Virus record (IMG/VR): IMGVR_UViG_3300024343_000031
Location: 1-41,822 of that record
DNA from: a virus
DNA length: 41,822 nucleotides
Reading direction: 5' to 3' (one strand)
Position numbers and translations under genes: made by a program. Positions 23,312 through 32,152 of this stretch are shown piece after piece. Within the stretch, counting starts at the first letter, position 1. Each line of letters opens with the position of its first letter. The notes beneath the pieces are model-generated. The model did not search any database. It was given only the letters and a program-made list of their open reading frames with translations, and was not told the DNA's origin.

Positions 23312-24775
23312 TTAATATGATGACTCCACATATTGTGAAGATACCGCAAATAATTCTTTCATTCCACCAACATCAGTTACAGTATCTGTAGACATGGTAA
23401 CTGTTGCAAAATAACCTTTTATACCTGTCATAGATGGTCCCCATAAGATTTCACCAGCAGCCGCAGGACTATTATTAATAAGATTTGTCATGTATTTGTT
23501 TTCTTTTCTAGTAAATCCGGCATGATTTAATGGAGGAATCAATTGAGCTGGGTACTGATTGCCGTAATTATCATAAGAACCTTGATTATAACTGTATATG
23601 AGTGCTGTGACATCTTGAGTTCCGTCTGTAAATGCTAAATTATCAATAATTATTTGATCTTCTAAAGCTATTACTTCAGGAGTTCCAACGCTATGAGTAC
23701 CTGTTATATCTGATTTAAAACTATCTACTTGCCATCCGTTGCCTCCTTCATAGTTTACGGTTTTAAAAACTTTTGACATACTAACCTTAGGATTAAATAT
23801 AAAAGTTATATTAGACTTGTATTGTTGTCCGTAAAAATTAGCTCTTTTTGCGTCAGAACCATAGTGTATGTATAAAATACCATCTTTAGTACTGTAGTAA
23901 TTGCTTTTTAAACTAAAAACTTGATCTGGTTTGTAACTAAAGAAACTTGGAAATCCATTAACACTATCATCAAAAGATAATGTAGAGTATGTATTATTCC
24001 AAGGTTGTAATGACAAAACATATTGCTTAGAGTGCATGTCCCAACCACCAACAGCTTTACCTATATCTACACTTCTAGGACCATCTAAAGAACTTAGGTT
24101 GTCTCTAAAGTAATCAAACATACCATAATTAGATATTTCAGTTAAACCATCTTTAGACAGCCTTAAAACAGCATTCCGATCTTTATCTGTAAAATACTTT
24201 CTAAAGCCGTATATTGCAAAACTTTCAGGATTTCTACTTATTCCAAAATCTCCACCTACAGGTCGCACAGCTCCAATAACAAGATTAGAAGAGGTAACAG
24301 TTCCACCGCCTTCAGCAGAATATATAGCATCTTTATCTATAAGAGCTTGACTAACTTTAGCTTCTTGAAAAATTAATAAATTTGTATTTTCAGCATATAA
24401 TCTTTGTATAGAACCATTAGCTGGATTTACACTTTTAGTAATATCTTCTCCTATAGAAAAAACATTAGTATCATTAATACCCGTTCTAGAGTTAAATATT
24501 CCAGAGTATATCATAGAATTAACTCTAAAAGAAGCATTAGGATTGTCTTCAACTAAATAAGCTTTAACGCCAAACTCTACAGATGTATTATTATAGCCAC
24601 CTCTAATTCTAGATTCTTCTATAGCCCAATTCTTATCATTAGGAACATAAGGAGGTGAAGGTAGTTGAGGCCACGTATTATCTCCTCTGGAGCCATTCCA
24701 GACAGGAACGTCTGCAGAGCTAAGAGTTTTTCTCAGTATAAAACTGTTAAAATATTTTACTTCTATTACGCCCAT
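23312..24775 (-). CDS. Tail/virion structural protein
   Basis: 487 residues, beta-rich, with many Ser/Asn/Gly/Tyr and a run of beta-propeller-like hydrophobic-turn repeats (for example YVLSLQPWN, FDDSVNGFPSFFSYKPD). It is the gene after the 1485-aa hub protein and before the GNAT gene. It could be a nozzle, muzzle or fibre-anchor component. The leader is AAGTGATAATATAAT with no Shine-Dalgarno. No enzymatic motif seen. Confidence 0.6.
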   Translation of the reverse strand: MGVIEVKYFNSFILRKTLSSADVPVWNGSRGDNTWPQLPSPPYVPNDKNWAIEESRIRGGYNNTSVEFGVKAYLVEDNPNASFRVNSMIYSGIFNSRTGINDTNVFSIGEDITKSVNPANGSIQRLYAENTNLLIFQEAKVSQALIDKDAIYSAEGGGTVTSSNLVIGAVRPVGGDFGISRNPESFAIYGFRKYFTDKDRNAVLRLSKDGLTEISNYGMFDYFRDNLSSLDGPRSVDIGKAVGGWDMHSKQYVLSLQPWNNTYSTLSFDDSVNGFPSFFSYKPDQVFSLKSNYYSTKDGILYIHYGSDAKRANFYGQQYKSNITFIFNPKVSMSKVFKTVNYEGGNGWQVDSFKSDITGTHSVGTPEVIALEDQIIIDNLAFTDGTQDVTALIYSYNQGSYDNYGNQYPAQLIPPLNHAGFTRKENKYMTNLINNSPAAAGEILWGPSMTGIKGYFATVTMSTDTVTDVGGMKELFAVSSQYVESSY

Positions 24776-24794
24776 ATTATATTATCACTTGTTG

Positions 24795-27700
24795 TTATAC
24801 TATATTACCAGTAGCCGGTTCAGCTGTTGCAATTATTTTTTTACCTGTTGCGTCAAATTGAGCAACAAAGAACCTGTCAGCCGTTAAAGACGTACCGCCA
24901 CTAAGATCTCCGACCGTTACATCAGGTGGCGAAATATTAGAGATCCATTGCTTGATAGATGCGTTTTCAGTTCCATCTTGAACCGCTGGATTTGTTAATT
25001 CATTAGCTCGATAAGAATACCAGCCATCAGCCACGTTAGGTGTCCATTTAACTGTTAAATCACTTGTGGTGTAAAACTGAGTAACGTATCTTAAAGCCCA
25101 TTCTCTTGCGTAAACAATCGCGTCTGGCTTTTGTGTTTTAGCATATCCAGCGTTTGTTTTTCCGTTATTAGAAACTCTATACGCAAAAACTCTTTCATTT
25201 CCTTTATAATAAAAATCACCAAAAGATAATTTAATTTTTATATTATTTGCTACAAAAAGTGCTCCTTGATTGCCAAAAACAGTAGTTCCGTTTAATCCAG
25301 AAGTTCCAATTGGAGTTATATCTAAAGATTGATTTGAGTAACTAGGATTTGTGTTTTTTTGATCAGTATCTGTTTGTGGGTATCTAATTAAAAGTCTATA
25401 CTCTCCTAATGCATCATTACCTCCGTAGCTTTCGTCTTTACCAAAAACAAAAACTTTTGAAACAGTAGATTTAGTTGGTATTTGATTTGCGGCAGCTGGA
25501 TATGTTGTGGTTGCTCTCATCATGTCAGTATCAGATATAGCTGATCCTGTAATATTCTTAACGCTTTTAGCGCTATCGTTAAGTATACCAGTGGCACTAA
25601 ACGTAGATGGCAAAGCGTTTAATTGTTCTTCAGTTAAAAATTGAGTTAAACCAGGCTTATTTGCTCCACTTGGAGTACCTCCAATGTTTTGTTGTGTTGA
25701 TCCAAATTTAATTAATTGACCTTCCACGTCTCTAGCCGTAGTCCAAGAAGAAGACTCATTGGCTCTATACTGTAAATAAACTGCTCTAACTACCCCTATT
25801 TGACCGTAAGATAAAGGATAAGCAGAATTAGTAGCATCAAAAGTAGGCATTTCAAAACTAAAATCTACTTTTATGTAAGCTGTTCCTTTTGTTAATGAAT
25901 TGCCTGAACTCCCCGCATTAGAGTCAAAAGCATCAGGTCTATAGTTAAAATCACTCCACGTATATGAATTACTATTATTATCAAAATAATTTAAAGCCGA
26001 TGTTCCAGTTGATGAGCTCACGCCTGGAGTAATAGAAGCATTTAAGCCGTCTAAAGACAAAGGCGTAGTGAAAGATGTTGATCGTCCTTGAGATATATTA
26101 TTATTATTTTCCATACCAGCGGGCAATGGAGTAGATCCAATCATATTGCTATAATTAGTAGCTGCAGCCCAATACACTCCTACAGACTCTAATCCTCCTG
26201 TTAAATCAATGTTTTCTTTTTTTCCAAAACTATTATTAATAGGTTCTTCTCCAAACAAAACAGAAATACTAGTTTCTTGAGCATCAGAAGCGCCTCCTGA
26301 GTCAGTTAGTATTAAATCAAATACATACACACCAAAAGCAAGACCACTTTTTTCAAATAATTCTCCTGTATCCGGATTTAATTCTAATGGAGGTGAACTA
26401 GGTGATTGACTTCCAGATTTTATTGTAAAGCTTAAATCTTCATTTATAGCAGTAGATCCAAATGTTGTTGATCCAGCAAAACCATTTTGACCTGTAAAAG
26501 TGGCTATTTTATTGTCTCTTATTCTAGTAGATGGAACTGATATAGGAGTAGATCCAGGATTATTTAATGGTAGTAATTCTGGACTCTTATTACCTAAGTT
26601 AAGATTTGTGACTGATTTTGTTTGAAATCTTGGGTTAGTTGCATCGTCATCTCTTACTTCAAAAGAAAAAGTAAAAGTATTTGCACCCGCTACAGTACTA
26701 TAATAACTAGGATCTAAAACTGGTATCTTCCACGCGTCTGGCTGTCCAGCTACTTGTATTTTTTCAAGATCTCCTTGGTTATTGGTGTACATATTTTTTC
26801 TAGGTACACCGGTTCCATCAATAACATTTAAAAGTCTAACTGTGCTATTGGTTATAGGAACCTCAACAAGATTTACAGTTGTTGTAGGAGAAAATGCACT
26901 TGCCGTTGCGTAGTCTGTAGTCGCTTCTGTTTGGTTAAAAACAAAATTTGAAAAACCACTAACAGTGTCATTTACACCAGCTATAGCGTTTAAATCCGAT
27001 ATTAAACCAGTGCTTGATGTTTCCCAAAAAATTTCAAGCAACGACTCTACTGGCGCTGTTTCAAATACGCCTAAAAATATACCGTATACTGAAGATAGAT
27101 TATTTACTTGTAATGATCCTATTGGTTTAGGTAAAGTTGAACCTACAGCGGAAGATACATCGCCTTGAGAAAGTCTAGCTATATAAGGATTAGAATCCGA
27201 TTGATACACGGTAGCATAAGGAGCAGCTGCATTAGCGTCAGCAAATAAATTATCTTGCTCTGATATAGTTACGACAGTTTGCGAATTTTGTTGTGGATAA
27301 TAAGGTTCGGTAAAAGTAGGTGGACCCGCTCTTTCAGGCGTAACTCTACCGTATAATTCAACTTCACTTCCATACTGCTTTTGCTCAGGACCTACTTCTG
27401 TTAAATTTCTAGGAACTTTATTTATATTGTCACCCAATAAAGTTATATGTGCTATTGTATCTACTGGATCAGGTGCAGATGGGTTCGTAGCGCTTACCGT
27501 AAAGTCAGGATAACCATCAAGTATTCCAGGCAAATAAACATTGTAATATTCTTGTTCTGTCTGCTTTACAACAATTTTATAAGAATACCAACCTAATGGA
27601 TTATAATCAGCGCTATTAGAATCTCCATTGTGTAATCCAGGCCAACCGTCTAAAAGCCTAGGAGTTTCATTAATTATACCAGGTGTATTTATTAAAACTT

Positions 27701-29252
27701 TTAAAGAATCACCAGGCCAATCATTTACAGCATTATTTCCTAAACCTGGATCTTTAGTGTATGGATGAAAAAAAGTAGAACCTCCATAAGTTATTCCATC
27801 TACAGTTTGCGTAACTGAATTTACAGGAGATAACACTGTGGTTGATTGTCTTCCATACCTATCTGAAAGAACAAAACCAACTTGATAATTTCTATTTTGT
27901 TTAACTGTGTGTTCTGGATACTCTACAATACTAGTAAATCCTTTAGATTCATCTATGGGGTTTTTACGCGTTACTGCTACATCATAATTTATAGAAGGTG
28001 GAGGAGAGTGTTTGTCTTGAAAATTACTATAAACTATTCTGTTTCCTATAACTTCTTGACCAAAAGCCCTAACAGGTACTTTGTCATATACTCTAATAAT
28101 TTCAGATTCAGCAAGAGTTTTGTATGGTTTTCTTGACTGATAATCATATAGATATGTTTTAGTAGAGTTTGATGTTTCGTCTGCGTTTAAACTAAAAACA
28201 TTAAAAGGAACAGAATCCAATACTTTGACAGCTAAAGAATCTGACTCTTTGTATAGAATATCTATTTCAGATACATCTAAAGCAGAGTTTAAATCATTTG
28301 CAGCAAAAGGCAACTTAATATATAGTCCAACACTGTTAACTTTGTTTTCCATAAAACGAACTACAGTACTTCTATATGCCGCGTCCTCATCTCCTTGTAA
28401 AAAATAACCGTCTTGTTTAGGTATAAAAGCTTCTTGAGTAAAAGGAGCCATAATTGAATACTCTCCATCATTAAACTTAAATCTATAGCTAAAAGTTACA
28501 AACTTATCTTCTAAATAATCAGGATCTCCTGGCCAAGTTTCACCAGCTGGAGGCGTTACTCCTAAAGGTTTATTATAAAAAGGATTAAGAGTTGATCCGT
28601 CAGGAAGAAATTCAGACGTAACGTCTTGCATAGAAGTAAAAAAAGCAGCACCTCCATTATAATACAAGTCTATTGGTTGGTAGGGATTATATTTAGCTAC
28701 AGATATTAAATCTTCTGAAGAATAGTATAAACCATTATTTTTAGTAGCTAAAACAACATTTAATTTTCTAGGCTGATTTCTGTTATCTGTCCAAAATAAT
28801 AAGTTTTCTAAAATATTAATACCGTATATAGGGTTTGTCTTTGAAAAGTTTAAAAAAGATCCTTTAGCAACTAAAGAAACATTACTTGTCAAGACGTGAT
28901 ACGCGTAGATATAATTATTAGCAGTTGAACTATATGTAATATTTCCAGTTTCAGGTTCTGTATAATCTGTTAAAAAAACATATACTATAGACGTGTTAGT
29001 ATCAGTATAAATGCCTATAGATTTTAAAGTGCCTGAATTTAAACCAGAAATAACACTAAAATCAACACTGGCTCCAGTTGATGTAGTTGCTGGTAAGTTT
29101 CCTACCGCGTTTTCTAAAGCACCTACGTCTTCGCCTTCTGATTTACTAACTTGTATATTTTGTCCATCACGATATTCACCTGAAGGTAGTAGTCTACTAT
29201 CAAGATCTTTATTCATTTTAGACTTTATAAAAGCATTTTTAACTTCAGCCAT
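24795..29252 (-). CDS. Large tail hub/stabilisation protein with cadherin-like domain
   Basis: 1485 residues. The N-terminus (NAFIKSKMNKDLDSRLLPSG, then YRDGQNIQV and a DVGALEN motif) is one I associate with tail-stabilisation (P22 gp10-like) proteins of crAss-like and uncultured marine phages. The body is beta-rich. Residues about 900-1010 resemble a cadherin/dystroglycan-type Ig-like repeat (NPDTGELFEKSGLAFGVYVF, then DLILTDSGG), a fold often used for surface binding. The C-terminal third is also Ser/Thr/Asn-rich. It is probably the neck/tail hub bearing host-recognition domains. Start leader TTAAATACTAAATTGA. Confidence 0.7.
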   Translation of the reverse strand: MAEVKNAFIKSKMNKDLDSRLLPSGEYRDGQNIQVSKSEGEDVGALENAVGNLPATTSTGASVDFSVISGLNSGTLKSIGIYTDTNTSIVYVFLTDYTEPETGNITYSSTANNYIYAYHVLTSNVSLVAKGSFLNFSKTNPIYGINILENLLFWTDNRNQPRKLNVVLATKNNGLYYSSEDLISVAKYNPYQPIDLYYNGGAAFFTSMQDVTSEFLPDGSTLNPFYNKPLGVTPPAGETWPGDPDYLEDKFVTFSYRFKFNDGEYSIMAPFTQEAFIPKQDGYFLQGDEDAAYRSTVVRFMENKVNSVGLYIKLPFAANDLNSALDVSEIDILYKESDSLAVKVLDSVPFNVFSLNADETSNSTKTYLYDYQSRKPYKTLAESEIIRVYDKVPVRAFGQEVIGNRIVYSNFQDKHSPPPSINYDVAVTRKNPIDESKGFTSIVEYPEHTVKQNRNYQVGFVLSDRYGRQSTTVLSPVNSVTQTVDGITYGGSTFFHPYTKDPGLGNNAVNDWPGDSLKVLINTPGIINETPRLLDGWPGLHNGDSNSADYNPLGWYSYKIVVKQTEQEYYNVYLPGILDGYPDFTVSATNPSAPDPVDTIAHITLLGDNINKVPRNLTEVGPEQKQYGSEVELYGRVTPERAGPPTFTEPYYPQQNSQTVVTISEQDNLFADANAAAPYATVYQSDSNPYIARLSQGDVSSAVGSTLPKPIGSLQVNNLSSVYGIFLGVFETAPVESLLEIFWETSSTGLISDLNAIAGVNDTVSGFSNFVFNQTEATTDYATASAFSPTTTVNLVEVPITNSTVRLLNVIDGTGVPRKNMYTNNQGDLEKIQVAGQPDAWKIPVLDPSYYSTVAGANTFTFSFEVRDDDATNPRFQTKSVTNLNLGNKSPELLPLNNPGSTPISVPSTRIRDNKIATFTGQNGFAGSTTFGSTAINEDLSFTIKSGSQSPSSPPLELNPDTGELFEKSGLAFGVYVFDLILTDSGGASDAQETSISVLFGEEPINNSFGKKENIDLTGGLESVGVYWAAATNYSNMIGSTPLPAGMENNNNISQGRSTSFTTPLSLDGLNASITPGVSSSTGTSALNYFDNNSNSYTWSDFNYRPDAFDSNAGSSGNSLTKGTAYIKVDFSFEMPTFDATNSAYPLSYGQIGVVRAVYLQYRANESSSWTTARDVEGQLIKFGSTQQNIGGTPSGANKPGLTQFLTEEQLNALPSTFSATGILNDSAKSVKNITGSAISDTDMMRATTTYPAAANQIPTKSTVSKVFVFGKDESYGGNDALGEYRLLIRYPQTDTDQKNTNPSYSNQSLDITPIGTSGLNGTTVFGNQGALFVANNIKIKLSFGDFYYKGNERVFAYRVSNNGKTNAGYAKTQKPDAIVYAREWALRYVTQFYTTSDLTVKWTPNVADGWYSYRANELTNPAVQDGTENASIKQWISNISPPDVTVGDLSGGTSLTADRFFVAQFDATGKKIIATAEPATGNIV

Positions 29253-29257
29253 TCAAT

Positions 29258-30493
29258 TTAGTATTTAATCCATTTAGATTTACCTCGAGCAATCTGAACA
29301 AACTCATTTAATTTTATATTTGATAATCTAATCTTAGCGTTTCTAAGTTTAGCACTTTTTTCACGTCTTAATCTTTGTATAACATATTCAGGCTGATTAA
29401 TTCTAGTTGCTAATATAGCATGGCTAATGTGAGCGTATAGCGCCTCTTCAGCTAGTTTAGGTATTTTCATATCAGCGTCATAGCCTAAGCCATCTGATAT
29501 ATATTCTAATACTATAAGTTTATCAGCAAGATCACTAGAAAAAGACATTTTACCATTTCTTTCATTTATAGTGAACCATCCGTTTACTTGAGCTGTTTCT
29601 GGTTGTAAACCATATCTTTGACCAAAGTAATTATCTCCATACATGCCACCATAACCCAAACCATCTGAAAGAAGCATACCAGTTAAATTACTTTGAGCAG
29701 CATTAATTTGTTCTAAATTATTAGTAGCCCATCTATCTTCTGTTATAGATGTAGTATCTATATTTTCACCTATATTATCTTGTATTGCAATACCTTGAGC
29801 GTCTTGTGCTGGTATCTCGTAGGGATTTGTAGTTAAAGTTGTAGGATATATTATATGTTTTATTCCTTGACCATCAATCCAGGATACGTTTACGTAGTTA
29901 ACGTAATCTTGAGGAAGAGGTATGCTAAGATTAACCGGAATATTTAGTTCTTGAGATCGTATGCTTTTTAAAGTATCATAGCTAAACTCTTGTAATCCTC
30001 TTTTAGCAAAGAACATTACGTCTGTTGTTTTTACGCTTGGTATTAATTTCCCTGCCCCGACGTAACCAACCATAAAATTAGTTATAACATCTTGTAACGA
30101 AGTATAAGCATAACCGCCATAATTATCTTCAACTACATCACCAAAAGCATCTCTATTGCCATATTCGCCTCCGTATTGAGTAAGCAATTGAATTACAAAC
30201 CAATCATCGGCAGGCGGAACAACGCCTAACGTTAAAACGTTATTAGAAACAGTAAACGTTCCAGTATATTCAGTAAAAGTTCCAGGAGTACCAGCTGTAG
30301 CACCTTGAGAAGCGTATAATCTAAAATTGTTTAAATTATAACCAGCTGCCGTAGAATCTGAACTACCAAACGTTAAATCAGTATCAAAAGTAGCAGTAAA
30401 AGAACCGCTAGCGCCATCCGTTATAAAAGTTTGAGAGCCAGCATAGTACTGAGCGTTAGTTTCGGTTATTAAACCATTGTTAGGTATAGCCAT
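29258..30493 (-). CDS. Ring/collar (tail tube) protein 2
   Basis: 411 residues. The N-terminal 120 residues form a beta-rich Thr/Gly domain. The core (about 130-230; YAYTSLQDVITNFMVGYVG, then SVKTTDVMFFAKRGLQEFSYD and the LPQDYVNYV stretch) and the basic C-terminus match a pattern I associate with ring or connector proteins in crAss-like and uvMED-type podoviruses. Placed directly after the first ring protein (3-nt gap), it probably extends the neck between portal and tail hub. Confidence 0.65.
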   Translation of the reverse strand: MAIPNNGLITETNAQYYAGSQTFITDGASGSFTATFDTDLTFGSSDSTAAGYNLNNFRLYASQGATAGTPGTFTEYTGTFTVSNNVLTLGVVPPADDWFVIQLLTQYGGEYGNRDAFGDVVEDNYGGYAYTSLQDVITNFMVGYVGAGKLIPSVKTTDVMFFAKRGLQEFSYDTLKSIRSQELNIPVNLSIPLPQDYVNYVNVSWIDGQGIKHIIYPTTLTTNPYEIPAQDAQGIAIQDNIGENIDTTSITEDRWATNNLEQINAAQSNLTGMLLSDGLGYGGMYGDNYFGQRYGLQPETAQVNGWFTINERNGKMSFSSDLADKLIVLEYISDGLGYDADMKIPKLAEEALYAHISHAILATRINQPEYVIQRLRREKSAKLRNAKIRLSNIKLNEFVQIARGKSKWIKY

Positions 30494-30496
30494 TTG

Positions 30497-31255
30497 TTAA
30501 CTTTTTTTATTTACTTCATCAGCTTGAACTTGCGCTGCAGCCGCTTGAACTATTTGAGGATCTCTTATTATTATACCAGAATATAGTAATATTTTAAGTA
30601 TAATTTCCGTTTGTTCTGAATGATGTAGTTCAAAATTTACAGAACCAGTTTGCTGATTATTAGCATCGAAAGGAGTCTCATTCCATACATACTGACCTAA
30701 TGTTCCAATGTCAAATCCCCATATTATGTTATTAGGTTTTCTAACATAATCAACTTTTATTTTATTTGTTATACTTGTAGGTTTTACAAATAACTTTTCA
30801 TTTTCATAAAGATAAGCTGGATTTATAGTGCTAGGTTTAGTAAGTCTAGACTGATTAGCATAATAAAACTCACGCCTGTCTAGTCTTTGTACTACAGTTT
30901 CGTCATTATAAAGCACGTTACCTAGTCTATAAAAAACAACTTCTTTACCGTATCCATCTGTAGTAGGTAAACTAAAATAAGGTGTTAAAGGATCTGTAGT
31001 AGAATCGTAAACAGCACTACCAAATGTTTTAAAAATAGCTAATTTTTCATCAATATTTTCTTGTCTATCCGCATAATCTGTATCTGCTTGAGGTACACGT
31101 AGTTGCTGATTAAGATCATCGAAGTATTTTTCAAATATTTCTAACTGTACTTGTGTTGCTACTGTGTTAAATTCAGTCGGAGTCATATAACCACGCTGCT
31201 CTTTATTCAGTATCATTAAAACAGTTTGATATACTGTATTTACGTTTATAGCCAT
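30497..31255 (-). CDS. Ring/collar (head-tail connector) protein 1
   Basis: 252 residues. The N-terminal helix segment VNTVYQTVLMILNKEQRGYM and the following EFNTVATQVQLEIFEKYFDD are typical of crAss-like ring proteins (memory-based). The C-terminal half is beta-rich with NPAYLYENEKLFVKP. An Ala/Gln-rich C-terminal helix could pack against the portal. It is the first gene after the hairpin at 31278-31293, so it heads a transcript segment or escapes the terminator. Confidence 0.65.
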   Translation of the reverse strand: MAINVNTVYQTVLMILNKEQRGYMTPTEFNTVATQVQLEIFEKYFDDLNQQLRVPQADTDYADRQENIDEKLAIFKTFGSAVYDSTTDPLTPYFSLPTTDGYGKEVVFYRLGNVLYNDETVVQRLDRREFYYANQSRLTKPSTINPAYLYENEKLFVKPTSITNKIKVDYVRKPNNIIWGFDIGTLGQYVWNETPFDANNQQTGSVNFELHHSEQTEIILKILLYSGIIIRDPQIVQAAAAQVQADEVNKKS

Positions 31256-31277
31256 TTGTTATTATTATTAAAATAAA

Positions 31278-31293
31278 GGAGGCTTGCGCCTCC
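31278..31293 (-). terminator. GNRA-capped hairpin between post-capsid gene and ring proteins
   Basis: On the - strand, GGAGGC, loop GCAA, GCCTCC, followed at once by TTTATTTT. This is a 6-bp perfect GC stem with a stable GNRA-class tetraloop and a U-rich tail, in the 54-bp gap before the first ring-protein gene. It is likely a partial terminator or mRNA 3'-end stabiliser that lowers expression of tail genes relative to capsid genes. On the + strand the tail is CTTATAA, so orientation is leftward. Confidence 0.7.
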
Positions 31294-31309
31294 CTTATAA
31301 TATTACATG

Positions 31310-32074
31310 TTAAGAGAACTTTTTCTCTATAGACTGGAATACTTGTATTCCTTCGTCTGTCTTGAAGAAAGACGCCATAGCTGAGTATGGATTTTCGTCA
31401 AAAGGTACTGTCATTAATTTTCTACCATTAGAAGCCCAAGTAAATGTTCTTTGGTCATCAGCTAATTTAATTATATTAGCTTCAGTTGCTCTAATTGCAA
31501 AGTTTCTAAGTTGAACATTGTCATCATTAGCAAGATCTAAGAACAGCTTAGGATTATGCTTAGCAAATAAGAATAAATCTCTTTTAAGCTCCTTAGAACT
31601 CATGTCTGATACTTTAGATCCTAATTCTACGCGTAGTATAGCTTCACACTGATCAATATCAATGTTTTTAGCAATGTTCATAGCCTCTAATTCCATTTCT
31701 AATTCAAACAAATCATCTTTAGCTTCCTCTATAATATCTTGTTCAGTGTATAGAACTCCTAAAAGAGGATGATATATAGATAATATTTTTTGAAGAGCTT
31801 GATCTTTCTTTTGAACTAATAAACTTCCTTCTTTAAATCTAATATGGCCAAGTGTAGCTTCGCCAGCTTGTTCATCTTTAAATGGAGAGTTTTGATTAGT
31901 AGCGTATCTTACTTCTCTTTGTTCATTTTTTTCAGTGTCATACCACAGTAGTGGATGCCTTGCTGTATGTTTTGAAGGTATTTTTAATGTTAAAGGATTG
32001 TGAGGTCCTTTTAGGAAATACGTTCTGTCTTTAATTTCCCAAGACGTATCTTGAGTTGCTTGTTTTTTAGCCAT
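31310..32074 (-). CDS. Post-capsid structural or assembly protein (unknown function)
   Basis: 254 residues, charged and mostly helical. Visible segments include LKGPHNPLTLKIPSKHTARH, an acidic helical middle (EDIIEEAKDDLFELEMELEAMN) and a C-terminal NPYSAMASFFKTDEG. No family recognised with certainty. It stands alone between two hairpins (32111-32137 upstream, 31278-31293 downstream), just after the major capsid gene, as a head-completion or decoration protein might. It is preceded by the TTATATTATATT leader shared with the scaffold gene. Confidence 0.55.
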   Translation of the reverse strand: MAKKQATQDTSWEIKDRTYFLKGPHNPLTLKIPSKHTARHPLLWYDTEKNEQREVRYATNQNSPFKDEQAGEATLGHIRFKEGSLLVQKKDQALQKILSIYHPLLGVLYTEQDIIEEAKDDLFELEMELEAMNIAKNIDIDQCEAILRVELGSKVSDMSSKELKRDLFLFAKHNPKLFLDLANDDNVQLRNFAIRATEANIIKLADDQRTFTWASNGRKLMTVPFDENPYSAMASFFKTDEGIQVFQSIEKKFS

Positions 32075-32110
32075 AATATAATATAATTTAATATTTAATA
32101 AAAGTAAGTA

Positions 32111-32137
32111 TTACCCCCGTCAGTTCAACGAGGGTAA
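32111..32137 (-). terminator. Hairpin after the major capsid gene, possible weak terminator or processing site
   Basis: On the - strand, TTACCCTCGT pairs with ACGGGGGTAA (10 bp, one T-G wobble) around a 7-nt loop TGAACTG. The downstream tail is TACTTACTTTTATT, so no U-run directly abuts the stem. On the + strand the wobble becomes a C/A mismatch. It sits in the 78-bp gap between capsid and post-capsid genes, and may protect the capsid mRNA 3' end or cause partial termination. Confidence 0.55.
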
Positions 32138-32152
32138 ATCTTACTGTAGTAA

